Assembly: GCA_005776725.1 (NCBI GenBank)
Contig: SXOO01000174.1
Location: 1-64,000 of the forward strand
DNA length: 64,000 bases
Origin: Pseudomonadota bacterium
GTDB lineage: Bacteria; Myxococcota_A; UBA9042; GCA-2863065
Reading direction: 5' to 3'
In this document: positions 52,357-63,200 of the stretch, piece by piece
How positions within the stretch are numbered: position 1 is the stretch's first letter
Layout of the letters: each line of letters begins with the position of its first letter
Translations under genes and position numbers: made by a program
Notes under the pieces: generated by a model
Database searches by the model: none
Told to the model about the DNA's origin: nothing
What the model saw: the letters and a program-made list of their open reading frames with translations, nothing else

Positions 52357-55252
52357 GCGTCCAGCCGACCGCGCCGGCCACTACGACCACGAAGACGCAA
52401 CCCACAACTGCGCCGGGCTCCACGGGCTGGGCGAGCACGAGCGCCGCCACGGCGGCCAACGCGCCCACCATGAGCAGCGCCAGCGCCCCCTTGCCCAGGC
52501 GCCGGCGGCGGGCCGCGATGAAGGCCCCGGCCCCGAGCGCCAGGACGGCGAGCGCCGTCAGACCGCCACCGAGCGCCGGCGGCGGGCGGGTCACGAAGCG
52601 GAATGCCAGCGACGGCGCCGCCTCAGCGGGGTCGAGCACCGAGCGGGTGAGGAGGAGGGTGCGGATGTCTCCCGTGGGCGGCAGGCTCATGGCGGGCGCC
52701 ACGCCCGGAGCGCGATACGCCAGCGCGTCGGCCTGGGCGAGGCCAGTCTCGAGCCCGTAGGTCTCCAGCGACGCTGGCGAGCTCACCTGCCACTGAAGAT
52801 CGGTGAGCAGCGCGTCCACGGTGGGGAGCGTGAGCGCGACGCTCCCCATGAGCCCGATCCCGCCATCCACACCGGTCTGCCAGATCACCTCCACGGTCGA
52901 GGCGCGGCGACGGGGAACCGGGACTGCGAGCGCGCCGCCCGTATCGGACACCGCCTTCACGGACTGGCCATCAACCGCCACGGACCACACCTTCACGTCG
53001 GCGGGCATCACGAGGCGCAGAAACTGCCGCTCGTCGTTCCGCACCGCGAACACCGCACGCGTGACCACCTGACCGTCCTCGTGGACCGTGGTCTCGAACC
53101 ACGCGCCGCTCACGGCCAGGGTCACCGCGTCCACGGTCTCGTGGCGCTGTACGCCGAGTTCGAGGCTCCAGGGCGCGTGGGCGAAGGTGTAGGCGTGCAG
53201 CAGGTCGCTGCCATCGGGCACGCGGCGGCGCACGGCCACAGGCAGCGTCGTGGCGTCCACTCGCCGCAGCGCCGTCGTGGCGCCCGGCGTCACCTCGATG
53301 CCGGTCTCGGCGACCACGCCGAAGCTGCCCTCTTCGAGCTCGGCGCCCACCACCCGCACGTCCGGCAGGCGCGTGGCCGGGCCCTTGGCCTTGGGCACCA
53401 GCTCGAAGTCGACGTGGACCTCGATCGTGCCCTCGAGCGCCTGGGCGAAGCGGAGCTCGTAGCCCTTGCGTCCCTTCGGGATCGCCGGGTCCTGAACATC
53501 GCCCTTCTTGGCGAGGCTCGGAGCGATCACGCCGAGCACGGTGACCTCCTCGGGGAAGCTGAGGAGCACGCGCTCGCTACGGCCGCTCTTCACGTCGATC
53601 TGGATCGTGGCGGCGGCCGTGACGGCGCCCTCCTTCACGGAGTACAGCGCGTTCGTACGGGCGTCGACGAGCAGCTCCTTCGTCTTCACGGGGGCCACGG
53701 TGCACTTGACCGTGCCGGGCTGGCCGATGTGGCTGAAGGCCTGGTTCACGGGTCGCTCCAGCGCCTGCCGGAGATCCGCCGGCAGCGCGTCTTGTCCGAC
53801 TGCGGTGAAGCCCGTTTGGTCGGCGGGCGAGAAGCCCACCTTGTCAGCGTCTACCAGCGCCACGACGCCCGACTCGCGGAACGAGCCGAGCGGCCGCACG
53901 ATCGGCGTGGGGATCGGCGTCCCCTCCTTCTGCGCGACCACGGCCTCGAGCTCCAGCACCAGCGTGTAGTCGCCCTCCCGCTCCTCGCCGAGCGCCACGC
54001 GCACCTGCCGAGGTGCGTCTCCCTCGGGCGCGAAGGTGCGCCAGTCCTCGATCTGCTCACCCGTGACGCGGTAGAGCACCGCGTCGTCCGGGATCTGGAG
54101 CGCCAGCTCCTTCACGCTGCCGCGGAGGATCTGGTAGCGCACGGTCACCGTGGACCGCAGCACGCCCTCGCCGAGGCGCAGCACCTGGAAGGTCTCGGTG
54201 CTGATCCGCGTGAGCTGTTCGGGGGCCGGCCGAGACTCGGTCCAGGTGATCGTGGTCTCTGCGGACGGCACGAGAGAAGCGCTCACCGCGGTGGTCTCGG
54301 TGCCCTCGGCGCCCGTGACCTCGAGGGTGAGCGGCACGTTGGGGGCCACCTCCACCGAGCGTTTGCCGGGCACCGTGAAGTCCAGGCGCGTGATCGGAAC
54401 CTCGGCCGTGGGCACCACGAGACGGGGCTGCCCGTCGCTCCGGTCGACCGCCATGTCGGTCTCGAGCTCCAGCACCTGGGCGCCGCGCGCATCGATGCGC
54501 ACCTCGTACCAGCCCCCGACCACCCGGGTGACCAGCGCGTCGCCGCGCGAGGTGACCTTGGTGAGCGCGAGGGAGGCGGGCTGCACTCGGATCCACGCCG
54601 GTGCATCGAGCTCGACCTCGAGTCGCGAGCTGAGCGTGGCGCGCTCGCCGTCGGCGCTGACCACGATCTTTCGGTCTGCGCGGTGAACGGAGACTCCAGC
54701 CGGCCGCCACGCGATCGCCACGGCCGCGGCGCCAGGGACGTTGGCGATGACCTGATCGCCCGCCCGGGTCGTGCCCGAGGACGGGAAGACCGTGGCCTCC
54801 GGCGCGCCGTTCACCACGACCTGGAATCCCGGACAGGGCGGAAGGGGCACGACGAAGCCGCCGTCCGGCGCAGGGACGCGGTAGGTGAGCACGACGGTCC
54901 CGGACGAGTAGCCGTCGGGCACCACGAGGTAGAGCCGACCATCGCGCCGGATGAACTGCGAGTCGCTCCCATTCCAGCGCCCGGCCTCGAGCGTGACCTC
55001 GGCGGGGAGGAGCGGCACGCGCGTGCCGCTGGCGGCGCGCACCTCGAAGCTCACGGTCACGGTGGCCACGCCCTGTGCGTCAGCCACGGCCTGGATCGTG
55101 GCAGAGCCGCGGCCGTAGCTGGCGTCTGCCCCCTCCGCAGGGCGCATCAGGGACTCGTAGCGCGCAAGCGAGAGGCGGACCCCTTCAGGCGGGGGGGCCT
55201 CGGCTAGGGCCGGGGGAACACAGAGAAGAGCGAGCAGGAGTGTACGAAGCAC
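52337..55252 (-). CDS. Large exported membrane-anchored protein, unknown function
   Basis: 971 residues. Signal peptide MLRTLLLALLCVPPALAEA, then ~850 residues of beta-rich extracytoplasmic sequence with many Val/Thr/Arg strands and no Cys cluster. Three hydrophobic helices follow at the C-terminus (GGGLTALAVLALGAGAFIA, ALALLMVGALAAVAALVLA, GAVVGCVFVVVVAGAVGW) with a short Arg tail. It looks like a periplasmic multi-domain sandwich protein held in the inner membrane. No known family is recognised. The start is firm from the signal peptide. Confidence 0.6.
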   Translation of the reverse strand: MLRTLLLALLCVPPALAEAPPPEGVRLSLARYESLMRPAEGADASYGRGSATIQAVADAQGVATVTVSFEVRAASGTRVPLLPAEVTLEAGRWNGSDSQFIRRDGRLYLVVPDGYSSGTVVLTYRVPAPDGGFVVPLPPCPGFQVVVNGAPEATVFPSSGTTRAGDQVIANVPGAAAVAIAWRPAGVSVHRADRKIVVSADGERATLSSRLEVELDAPAWIRVQPASLALTKVTSRGDALVTRVVGGWYEVRIDARGAQVLELETDMAVDRSDGQPRLVVPTAEVPITRLDFTVPGKRSVEVAPNVPLTLEVTGAEGTETTAVSASLVPSAETTITWTESRPAPEQLTRISTETFQVLRLGEGVLRSTVTVRYQILRGSVKELALQIPDDAVLYRVTGEQIEDWRTFAPEGDAPRQVRVALGEEREGDYTLVLELEAVVAQKEGTPIPTPIVRPLGSFRESGVVALVDADKVGFSPADQTGFTAVGQDALPADLRQALERPVNQAFSHIGQPGTVKCTVAPVKTKELLVDARTNALYSVKEGAVTAAATIQIDVKSGRSERVLLSFPEEVTVLGVIAPSLAKKGDVQDPAIPKGRKGYELRFAQALEGTIEVHVDFELVPKAKGPATRLPDVRVVGAELEEGSFGVVAETGIEVTPGATTALRRVDATTLPVAVRRRVPDGSDLLHAYTFAHAPWSLELGVQRHETVDAVTLAVSGAWFETTVHEDGQVVTRAVFAVRNDERQFLRLVMPADVKVWSVAVDGQSVKAVSDTGGALAVPVPRRRASTVEVIWQTGVDGGIGLMGSVALTLPTVDALLTDLQWQVSSPASLETYGLETGLAQADALAYRAPGVAPAMSLPPTGDIRTLLLTRSVLDPAEAAPSLAFRFVTRPPPALGGGLTALAVLALGAGAFIAARRRRLGKGALALLMVGALAAVAALVLAQPVEPGAVVGCVFVVVVAGAVGWTLSRRAG

Positions 55253-55419
55253 AGGACCTCCGATCCGACGGGGCCCTGAACGCAGGTGACCCGAAAAAGT
55301 TCTGCGCCGTCGCGCCGAGGGGGGCTGGGACCGTCCGCTCCCGGACAGCGCTCACCCGCCACGCTAGGCCCGATCGTCCACGTGGCCGTCGTGGAGGAGA
55401 CCGCCGTCGCCCCGCGCGC

Positions 55420-56469
55420 TCAGGTGAGCTGAGTGATCCGGGCGTCGATGCGCGACGCGTCCGCCACGCCCAGGCCGAGGCGCTCGGCCTCCACGAGATA
55501 ACCGAGCTTCGGGTGGCGTTGGCTCAGTGGCTTCTTGCCGTGCTCGGCCCGCAGCTCGTTCACGAGCTTCTCCCCCCAGGCGTCGATCGCCACGGGGTCC
55601 GTGGCGGCGTAGATCCGGTGGTGGCGGACCTTGGCGCGCGGGTTGTCTTGCGGGCCGCCGTCGTACTGGACCCGCAGCCCGTCGCAGAGGACCAGCCGCA
55701 CCTTGTCCTTGATCCGCGGGTGCGCGTAGATGTGGGCGATCTGCGGGTTGCAGTCGTGCTCGTGGAAGTCCTGCGGGTTGTGGATGTTGCCGTGGGTCAT
55801 GTTCTTCATGCCCACCGTCACCCCGGCCAGGTTGTGGTCTTTGATCACCGGCGCGTTGATGATCGCGGTGCAGTACTTGAGCAGGTTCGAGTACGAGCTC
55901 TCGCCGGACTCGTGGCGCTGGGCGGCGGACTCGTAGCCCAGGAGACCCAGATCCGTCAGCGGCTCGCGACCGCCCAGGTGGACCACCATGGGACCCTTGC
56001 GAGGGTCGTCGTTCAGCTCGAAGCCCGAGCGGTCGGCGAGCCGGTCAGGGTATTGCTCGTAGAGGTAGATCCGCTCATTCGGGATCCCCACGGCCTGAAG
56101 GCCCCGCACCATGGCGCGCACCATCGAGGGGCTGGTGGACATGCCGGGCGCCGCCAGGCAGTTGAGCTTGATACCCACCACGTCGTCGGGCGAGACGATC
56201 TCGCGCCAGGCGGCGACCAGATCCGGCTTCCCCGTGAGCTCGAGGATGGCGCGGTTCGTCATCTCCTCGACGACGGCGGGTACCTCGCGGTTCATGCCCT
56301 CGAGCGAGCCGGCGTGCTCCACGCCGATCACTCGTCCCCGCCCGGTCTCCCGAAGGCGTTGCGCCCACGCGGGCCCCGCGTCCGCGAGGGTGACGCCACC
56401 GGCCGCGAGCGCGGCGACCCCGACGCCCGTCCCGAGAAATCGCCGCCGGCCTTCCGAGAATCGCGCCAT
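55420..56469 (-). CDS. DUF362-domain protein with Tat signal
   Basis: 349 residues. The start MARFSEGRRRFLGTGVGVAALAAGG is a twin-arginine signal. The body has DVVGIKLNCLAAPGMSTSPSMVRAMVRGLQAVGIP, PVIKDHNLAGVTVGMKNMTHGNI, and NPQIAHIYAHPRIKDKVRLVLCDGLRVQYDGGP, a DUF362 pattern (often linked to Fe-S-containing proteins) but without the CxxC cluster motifs. A metal- or cofactor-binding exported protein is plausible. Gaps of 167 and 119 bases on either side show nothing. Confidence 0.75.
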   Translation of the reverse strand: MARFSEGRRRFLGTGVGVAALAAGGVTLADAGPAWAQRLRETGRGRVIGVEHAGSLEGMNREVPAVVEEMTNRAILELTGKPDLVAAWREIVSPDDVVGIKLNCLAAPGMSTSPSMVRAMVRGLQAVGIPNERIYLYEQYPDRLADRSGFELNDDPRKGPMVVHLGGREPLTDLGLLGYESAAQRHESGESSYSNLLKYCTAIINAPVIKDHNLAGVTVGMKNMTHGNIHNPQDFHEHDCNPQIAHIYAHPRIKDKVRLVLCDGLRVQYDGGPQDNPRAKVRHHRIYAATDPVAIDAWGEKLVNELRAEHGKKPLSQRHPKLGYLVEAERLGLGVADASRIDARITQLT

Positions 56470-56588
56470 GTCGAGCTCCTTGGTGTGGCCATGTGGTGGG
56501 CAGGGCCGCGCCGAGTCTAACGGGCCGCCACGAACCCCGCCAGCCGTCGAGTTTGCGCTTTGGGCAGCCCGCGGCTACCGTAGCTGCA

Positions 56589-57308
56589 ATGCGTTCCGGT
56601 GCCGTCGTTTGGAGCCTCTGCTTCGTCGCCCTGACTGCGGAGGCGCAAGTCTCAGATCGGCTGGATCCCGTACATGTGGACGGCCGGTGGGACTCGGTCC
56701 CCTTCGGACTCACGCTAGAAGACACGGCCACCTTCGTGGAGAAGAGCCTCCGCTGGCGCCACCGCGAGGCGCTCGGCACCAAGGATCAGTCCGCTAGGGA
56801 CGCTCTCGAGGCCCGTCTGGAGAGCGACGCCAAGGCGTTCCGCGAGGGCCTCGTGGCCTTCCAGGGTCAGCGCACCGGCTACAACATCTCCGTCATCGAC
56901 CGCGACTTCGCGCATGACGCGGGCGAGTCCATGGCCGTGATCTCCGTCGAGAAGTCGCACGACTACTTCTTCTTCCAAGGCGGCCGGCTCTGGAAGCTGG
57001 TCACCACGGACGCCTCGAAACAGAGCTTCTCGGCCCTCCTGGTGGCGCTCACGGCCGCCCTCGGCGCCCCGGCAGCGATCGAGTACGCCGACGCGAAGAA
57101 GACCGAACCAGTCTCTGCGCGGTGGGTGTCGGACGCGTTCACGGTGGAAGCCGAGTCCAAGCCGCAGTTCTCCACGCGCCTCGTGCGCTGGACTTGGCGC
57201 GCTATCGGCGACAACCTGAAGGTCACTCGAGGCGAGAAGCTCCCACCGGGAGAGCAGAAGACCGAGACCATGGATCCTGCAATCCTCGACATCATGAATC
57301 CGGACTGA
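56589..57308 (+). CDS. Secreted protein of unknown function
   Basis: 239 residues from ATG 56589. The signal MRSGAVVWSLCFVALTAEA is followed by a mixed alpha/beta domain (VPFGLTLEDTATFVEKSLRWRHREALGTKDQ; RDFAHDAGESMAVISVEKSHDYFFFQGGRLWKLV). No family is recognised. The stop overlaps the GPx start by one base (TGATG), and it leads the chain of four coupled genes ending at 60245. Confidence 0.55.
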   Translation: MRSGAVVWSLCFVALTAEAQVSDRLDPVHVDGRWDSVPFGLTLEDTATFVEKSLRWRHREALGTKDQSARDALEARLESDAKAFREGLVAFQGQRTGYNISVIDRDFAHDAGESMAVISVEKSHDYFFFQGGRLWKLVTTDASKQSFSALLVALTAALGAPAAIEYADAKKTEPVSARWVSDAFTVEAESKPQFSTRLVRWTWRAIGDNLKVTRGEKLPPGEQKTETMDPAILDIMNPD

Positions 57309-57814
57309 TGACCCACCTCTACCAGCTCACCGTCGAGCGTCCGGACGGCGAGGCCTACGCCCTCGACGCCTATCGCGGCAAGGTGCTCCTCATCGCGAAC
57401 ACCGCGAGCAAGTGCGGCGACACGCCGCAATACGCGGCCCTCGAGCGGCTGCACAAGCGCTTCGGCGCGCGCGGCCTCGTGGTCCTCGGCTTTCCCTGCA
57501 ACCAGTTCGGGCGGCAAGAGCCCGGCGGCGCAGACGAGATCCAGAGCTTCTGCCAGCTGAACTTCGGGGTCACCTTCCCGATTCACGCCAAGATCGATGT
57601 CAACGGCGCCGACGCCCACCCCTTGTTCGCCCACCTCGCAAACGAGAAACGCGGCGTCTTCGGCACCAAGTCGATCAAGTGGAACTTCACGAAGTTCCTG
57701 GTCGACCGGAGCGGGCGCGTCGTCAGCCGCCACGGGAGCCGCACCGAGCCCGAGGACCTGATCCCCGAGATCGAGGCCCTCCTCGCCGCCGACGGGGCCT
57801 CCCCAGTCCCGTGA
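57308..57814 (+). CDS. Glutathione peroxidase-family thiol peroxidase
   Basis: 168 residues. The peroxidatic Cys36 lies in NTASKCGDTPQY, with GFPCNQFGRQEP (Gln66) and KWNFTKFL (Trp) completing the tetrad. A second Cys in the FPCNQF motif could be the resolving residue. In bacteria such enzymes reduce hydroperoxides, often with thioredoxin. The N-terminal THLYQLTVERPDGE replaces the usual SIYDF... start. It is coupled to both neighbours. Confidence 0.93.
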   Translation: MTHLYQLTVERPDGEAYALDAYRGKVLLIANTASKCGDTPQYAALERLHKRFGARGLVVLGFPCNQFGRQEPGGADEIQSFCQLNFGVTFPIHAKIDVNGADAHPLFAHLANEKRGVFGTKSIKWNFTKFLVDRSGRVVSRHGSRTEPEDLIPEIEALLAADGASPVP

Positions 57815-59652
57815 GCTCGCCGGAGCCCCGCGGCGAGCCCAACGCCGCCCAGGAGCCCGTTCCCGGCGAGGGCGACGGTGTCCACCAAGAGCAGCCGATT
57901 CGTGAGCGCTTCACCGGCGGGCGACTCACTTCGCCCGGCGTCAAGGCGCGCCCCGGTCTCAGCCGGTCGGAGCGCGTCGGCTGGTGGGTCGCGCTCGCTG
58001 CGCTGGTCGTGGGCGTTGCGGCGCTTCTGGGCGCTCGCGACGAGGTCTGGTTCGCCCTTCGCTTCGGCGACAGCGCGGAGCGCGAAGGGGCGGCCGTTCG
58101 CCTCGGCGACGACCCCGAGGGCGTGGAGACCCTGCTCATCCTCAGCCGAGACGCCGACGCGGAGGTGCGCCGCGCCGCGGTGGTCTCCCTCGCGCGTCAG
58201 CTCCCGGCGTCAGCTCCGGCGCTCGACGGGCTCATCCGCGCCACGGAAGACAGCGCCGTGGCGGTGCGACGTGCGGCGGTCCGCGCGCTGGGCAGCGCCG
58301 CGCCATCAGCCAAGGCTGCGGAGGCGCTCCGCCGGATCCTCGGCGGACCCGATCCCGCGCTCCACGCCTCGGCCGCCGAGGCGCTGGCGCCCTTCGGCGA
58401 GGCCGCGGCGGAGGCGGTCCCTTCGCTCATCGCGATGTCTTTGTCCCACCAACGGAAAGCGGGCTCCACTGGCGACTCCGCCGGGGCCACGCTCGACACG
58501 CTGCGCGCCAGCGCGTTGACCGGGCTGGTCGCCGCGACGCGCCACGTCAGCCCAGACGTCCGCCGCGACGCGCTGCGACGGCTCGGCGAGCTGGCGGTGG
58601 AAGACCCCGCAGCCCGCGAGGCGCTGTCGAGCACGGTGCGGAGCCCCTTTGCTGACGTCCGCGCGGCCGCCACGGTCGCCACCGCACGGCGTGAAGGCGT
58701 CACGCCGGACGTGCTCACCGAGCTCACGCTCCTCGCCGAGAAGCCCGAGACCCGCGGCACCGCCGTCACCGGTCTCCGCGAGGCGGCGCGGACGGGCCTC
58801 GCCCAGGGCCTGAACGAGGCGCAAGCGGCGATCGTGGTGCCGCGGCTGCTCACGCTCGGCGGAGAAGACGACGTGGACCGCCGCGCCGCGATCACGCTGC
58901 TCCACGCGATCGGGCCGCCGGCTGTGGGTCCCCTGATCGAGGCCGTCAGGCGCGCTGTGGAGCCGGAGCGGGAGCGCGCCCTCATGGCCCTTGCCCGCCT
59001 CGGGCCCGCCCGATGGGCCAGCAACGACAACGGCGAGAGCCTCGCGTTGCTAGAAGCCGAGATGCTCGCGGACCGTACGCCCGAGCGCGTCGCCGCGGCG
59101 CTGGTCGCCCGGGGCGCCGAGGGGATCCCAGCGCTGGTGAAGGCGGTCCGCCAGGGCAAGCGCCCGGTCCGCCTCGCCGCGATCGACGCCCTGCCCCGCC
59201 TCTCAGCGAGCGAAGCGAGCGTGGCGACCCTGGCCGACACCGTGCGCGTCGGGGGCCTCGTGGGCGAGCGGGCGCTGACGGCGCTCACCGGGCTCGGCTC
59301 CCCGGGCCTCATCCGAATGGCCGAGCTGCTCACCGATCGCGACGCCGGCACCCGCCGCCGCGTCGCCGCTGCCCTGTCTCAGGCGCCCTCGGAGATGCCG
59401 GAGGCGGCGATCCCCGCAGTGACCTTGGCGGCCCGTCACCGGGACGCCGCTGTGCGCAGCGCCGCCGTGCGGCTGCTCCTTCGCCTGTCCGGGGCGAGAC
59501 CCGAGGTGGCCGAGGCGCTCGAGCGAGCTGCGCGGGACCGGTCGCCGGTGGTGAAGCGGGCGCTCCGGGAAGCCCGGGGGAGCATCGACCCCGCGCCGCG
59601 GCCAGCTGTGCCGCAGCCCGTCGTCGCGCCCCCGGGCGCTGCCCGGAAGTGA
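57811..59652 (+). CDS. HEAT-repeat membrane protein
   Basis: 613 residues from GTG 57811 (GTGA overlap). A Pro/Glu-rich leader, one membrane helix (GWWVALAALVVGVAALLGA), then a long array of HEAT repeats, visible as recurring LGDDPEGVETLLILSRDADAEVRRAAVVSLARQL-like units (for example AEVRRAAVVSLA, VRRAAVRALGS, VRRDALRRLGEL). It most likely serves as a scaffold on the cytoplasmic or periplasmic face. The partner is unknown. It is coupled to the next small gene. Confidence 0.8.
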   Translation: MSSPEPRGEPNAAQEPVPGEGDGVHQEQPIRERFTGGRLTSPGVKARPGLSRSERVGWWVALAALVVGVAALLGARDEVWFALRFGDSAEREGAAVRLGDDPEGVETLLILSRDADAEVRRAAVVSLARQLPASAPALDGLIRATEDSAVAVRRAAVRALGSAAPSAKAAEALRRILGGPDPALHASAAEALAPFGEAAAEAVPSLIAMSLSHQRKAGSTGDSAGATLDTLRASALTGLVAATRHVSPDVRRDALRRLGELAVEDPAAREALSSTVRSPFADVRAAATVATARREGVTPDVLTELTLLAEKPETRGTAVTGLREAARTGLAQGLNEAQAAIVVPRLLTLGGEDDVDRRAAITLLHAIGPPAVGPLIEAVRRAVEPERERALMALARLGPARWASNDNGESLALLEAEMLADRTPERVAAALVARGAEGIPALVKAVRQGKRPVRLAAIDALPRLSASEASVATLADTVRVGGLVGERALTALTGLGSPGLIRMAELLTDRDAGTRRRVAAALSQAPSEMPEAAIPAVTLAARHRDAAVRSAAVRLLLRLSGARPEVAEALERAARDRSPVVKRALREARGSIDPAPRPAVPQPVVAPPGAARK

Positions 59653-60245
59653 GCAGCGCACGCAACCGACGGGTGGTGGTGCTCGTGGTGGGAGGCATGA
59701 CGCTCGCTATGGGCGGAGCCATCGCGCTCGTTGGACGTTCGGTGCAGCAGGCCAGCTGGCGTGTCCCGGTCGAGCGCGTGAGCCTCAAGGCCACCACCGG
59801 CGGGCAGGTCTTGCCGCTCCAGGCCGACGGGCGGGCGAGAGTCTGTTGGGGCCCCAAGTGCCGGGCGACGGAGCCCCTCCCCTCGGGCTGGCGACTCTCA
59901 CTGCACCTGGACGCGGACCGCGCCCGTTACCCCTTCGTCGCCCTCGCGCTGGGCGACGCCCTGGACGTGCGCTCTTGGGACGCTGCGGGGATCCAGGGAG
60001 ACATCGAGCTCGCCCCTCACCCAGACGGCTGGACCGTGCACCTAGCCCCCGCTGTGGAGGTGACCACGTTCACGCTGATCGCCTCGAATCGGCGTTTGAA
60101 CAACGCGCTCGTGGCCGCGGTGCTGGACGGCGAGGACCCCACGGACCTCAGCGACCGCGGCGCGGTTGCTGGCGAGCTCAGCATCGCCTGGCCCGAGCCC
60201 GAGCCCGCGACGGGCGCCGCCAAGCCCACAACCAGAGCGCCATGA
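59649..60245 (+). CDS. Small single-pass membrane protein of unknown function
   Basis: 198 residues from GTG 59649, overlapping the HEAT-repeat gene stop (GTGA). A basic N-terminus and one helix (VVVLVVGGMTLAMGGAIALVG) anchor it, followed by a beta-rich domain with one Cys pair (ARVCWGPKCRA). The last ~20 residues are Pro/Ala-rich. Its 3' end overlaps the giant FG-GAP gene on the other strand by 68 bases, a long antisense overlap. Confidence 0.55.
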   Translation: MSSARNRRVVVLVVGGMTLAMGGAIALVGRSVQQASWRVPVERVSLKATTGGQVLPLQADGRARVCWGPKCRATEPLPSGWRLSLHLDADRARYPFVALALGDALDVRSWDAAGIQGDIELAPHPDGWTVHLAPAVEVTTFTLIASNRRLNNALVAAVLDGEDPTDLSDRGAVAGELSIAWPEPEPATGAAKPTTRAP

Positions 60246-63200
60246 GCACCGGCGCGACCCCGGCGGAGCCCCGGGCGGCGCCGCAGCCGCCGGACTCCGC
60301 CGTTTGCGTCGCTCCGTGCTGCGAGAAGCTCGCGGAGCCGGGCGGCAGATCCACCGGGTCGGGCGTGTCGCGCCCGTCCGGGACGACCGGAGGCGACGCT
60401 CGGTCGAGGTAGTCCGGAAGCCCGTCATCGTCGAGGTCGACGCGCCCTTCGACGCTGTCGTCCAGGCCGTCGTCGTCTGAGTCCAGGTCTTGCCAGTTCG
60501 GCGTGGAGTCGGCGTCCTTGTCGGACCCCCAGATGGCCCCGTCCTCCACCTCGAGGGCCGTGAGGATCCCGTCGCCGTCGTCGTCCTCGTCACGGAAGTC
60601 AGCGCGCCCGTCCCCGTCCGTGTCGACCACGCCCTCCACGAAGTCCATGAGGCCGTCGCCGTCCGAGTCCGAGTCCAGCGCGTCGATGGCGCCATCGCCG
60701 TCCGTGTCGGGGCCCACGCCGAAGGCGGTCTCCACGCCGTCGTCGATGCGGTCGTTGTCGCTGTCGGGGTCGAAGGGATCCGTCCCGAGGAGCAGCTCGT
60801 CCTGGTCGAGCACCCGATCTCCGTCGGAGTCCTCGAACCAGAACCCGTCCGAGCGCGTGGGTTTCCCGCTCCCGGTGGCTCCGTACGGCAACACCACCAC
60901 GACGTAGACCACGCCGGCGACGAGGCGCACGCCCGGCGCGAGCGTCACGGCGTTTACGAGGCCCACGTTAGTCCAGTCCACCACCAGCGCGCCCGTGGCG
61001 GTGAGCAGGCGCACGAGATAGCCGCTGGGCGCCTCACTCCCGCCCGTAGGGGCGTCCCACCTCGCCGAGAACCGACGACTGTCGATGCCGTCTTCGAACG
61101 ACGAGACGAGGTCGACGTCGTCGCCGAGGCCGTCGGTGACGGCGGAGATCGCGCCTACCGGGGCCGCCGGGGCCACGGCGTAGAGGTTGCCGTCCGTGGC
61201 CGTGACCAGGACCTCGGTGAGCCCGTCACCGTCGAGATCCGTGGGCACCACCGCGCCGACGGAGAAGCCCACGTCCCAGACGAAGTCGAGGGCGCCGGAG
61301 GATCCGTCCACGCCATAGAGCCAACCGTCCCCGCTGCCGAAGAGCAGCGTGGGGTGGCCCTGACCCGTGAGGTTGGTGACCACGGCAGCCGCCTCGCCGA
61401 GGCTGGCGCCGCTGAGGCTGGCGACCGCCGGCCCTCCGCTCAGCGGCGCGAAGCCCGCCCCGTCGGCGAGCACGCGGTAAGCCGCTCCGCCGACCAGCTG
61501 CAGCTCACCCGAGACCTCGCCAGGGCCGCCCGGCCAGAGCCGCGCGCCGTCGAGCCCGCGCCGTGCGCGGACCCTCCCCACCGTGTGATCGAAGTGCGCC
61601 ACGTCTGCCAGGCCGTCGCCGTCCAGATCCGTGACCAGCGGCATCCCCCGCGTGATCGGGCCGCCCGTCGGCTCGTTCCAGCGGGTGCCGAGCTCTGCCC
61701 CGAGCACGCCGAGCTGCTTCCAGCTGGTGACCACGACCTCGTCACCCGGCACGCCGTCGACGTCGGCGAGGGCCAGGCGACCCGGATCAGGCGTGAGGGC
61801 AGAGCCGAAGAGGCGCTGCCCGGTGAGGCCGTCCAGCACCCGGAGCGGGAGGGGAGCCTCCGTCGACACCGAGAGGTGGCCGTTCGGGCGGTCGCCGTAG
61901 CGGCTGATGAGGACGTCCGGGCCGTCCGGACCCTCGATGAACAGGGCCGGCGAGTACGCGGTTCCGAGGCCCGTGATCGCCTGGAAGGGGCGATAGGTCC
62001 AGCTGCCGGGCTGCCCTGTGGCGCCCGAGAGCGTGACGCCGACGCGGAGATTGTCGATCACCGTGAAGAGGTGCACGTCGCGGACACCGTCGCCGTCGAC
62101 GTCGCCTCCGATCCCGAGCGTGCCGGTCTCGGGTGGTCCCACGAGCCCCGGCGCCGTGAACGACCAGCGCAGCGCTTTGCCGTCCACGCCGAGGCAGAGC
62201 ACCCGGTCGATCCCATCGAGCTGCTCGTGCGTGAGCAGCTCGACCGTCCCGTCGCCGTCGAGGTCCACGATCCCGAGCAGGCTGCGGCCGGAGCGGGCGC
62301 CGAAGAGCGTCGTGGTGGCCGGCGGGTCCGCGGGATCACCCTGCCCCACCGCCACCCGCAACGTACGCCCCGCCGAGTCCTTCACGTAGGCCTCGACTCC
62401 CTCGTCTCCAGCGACGCCCTCACCGGCGGTGCGACGCGCAGTGAGCACGGATGGCGCAAAGCCGCCCGTAGCGATGCGCTGCCCAAGGCGATCGAGGCTG
62501 GGTCCGAGGACATCGAAGTAGCCGTCCGAGGTGAAGACCACCACCTGCCCGGGAGCCGGCCCCACCACGCTGTCGAACACGCCGCGCCAGGTGACCGACA
62601 GGTCCTTCGGGAACAGGTAGGTGCCGGTGATCACTGCGGTACCGCCGTCGAAGCGGAGCAGCTGAAAGGCGTCACCCCGGCCGTCGCCGTTCGGGTCGCG
62701 GGCCACCGCCAGCTCCGTGACCCCTGGGACCCGCTCGACGAAGCCGACGAACGCGGCGTGGTCGATGACGGAGTCATTGAGCGCCACGAGCTCGGTGTTC
62801 ACGAGGCGCGCGACGACGAGCGTGCCGAAGGCGGGGACCGCCTCTTCATCGGCCGACAGGAGCACGAACTCGTGTTTGCCGTCGCCGTCGAGATCCGCCG
62901 TGGGCCGGGTCCCGGGCGCGGGCCATTGGAGCCCGGCCGGCATCACGACGGCGTCGTCGGCCACCGCCTTCACGCCGCCGCTGGAACCGTCGTAGACCGT
63001 GGTGGTCCATCGGCCATCGGCGTAGACCGAGGCCACCACCTCCGGCGCGCCGTCGCCCGTGAGCTCGAACGGCGCGGGCCCTTGCCACCGGCCTGGGACC
63101 ACGCGCAGCCACCGCTCTGTCGGTACGCCCGCGACGAGATCGAAGATCCCGAAGGCCCCCGCTTGCCCGAGCCCGCCGGTGCTGAAGTGCAGCTCGGACT

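Noticed and set aside
53081..55207. Long plus-strand frame of 708 codons
   Set aside because: Shadow of the 971-residue minus-strand gene; the translation is His/Arg/Gly-rich without any motif.
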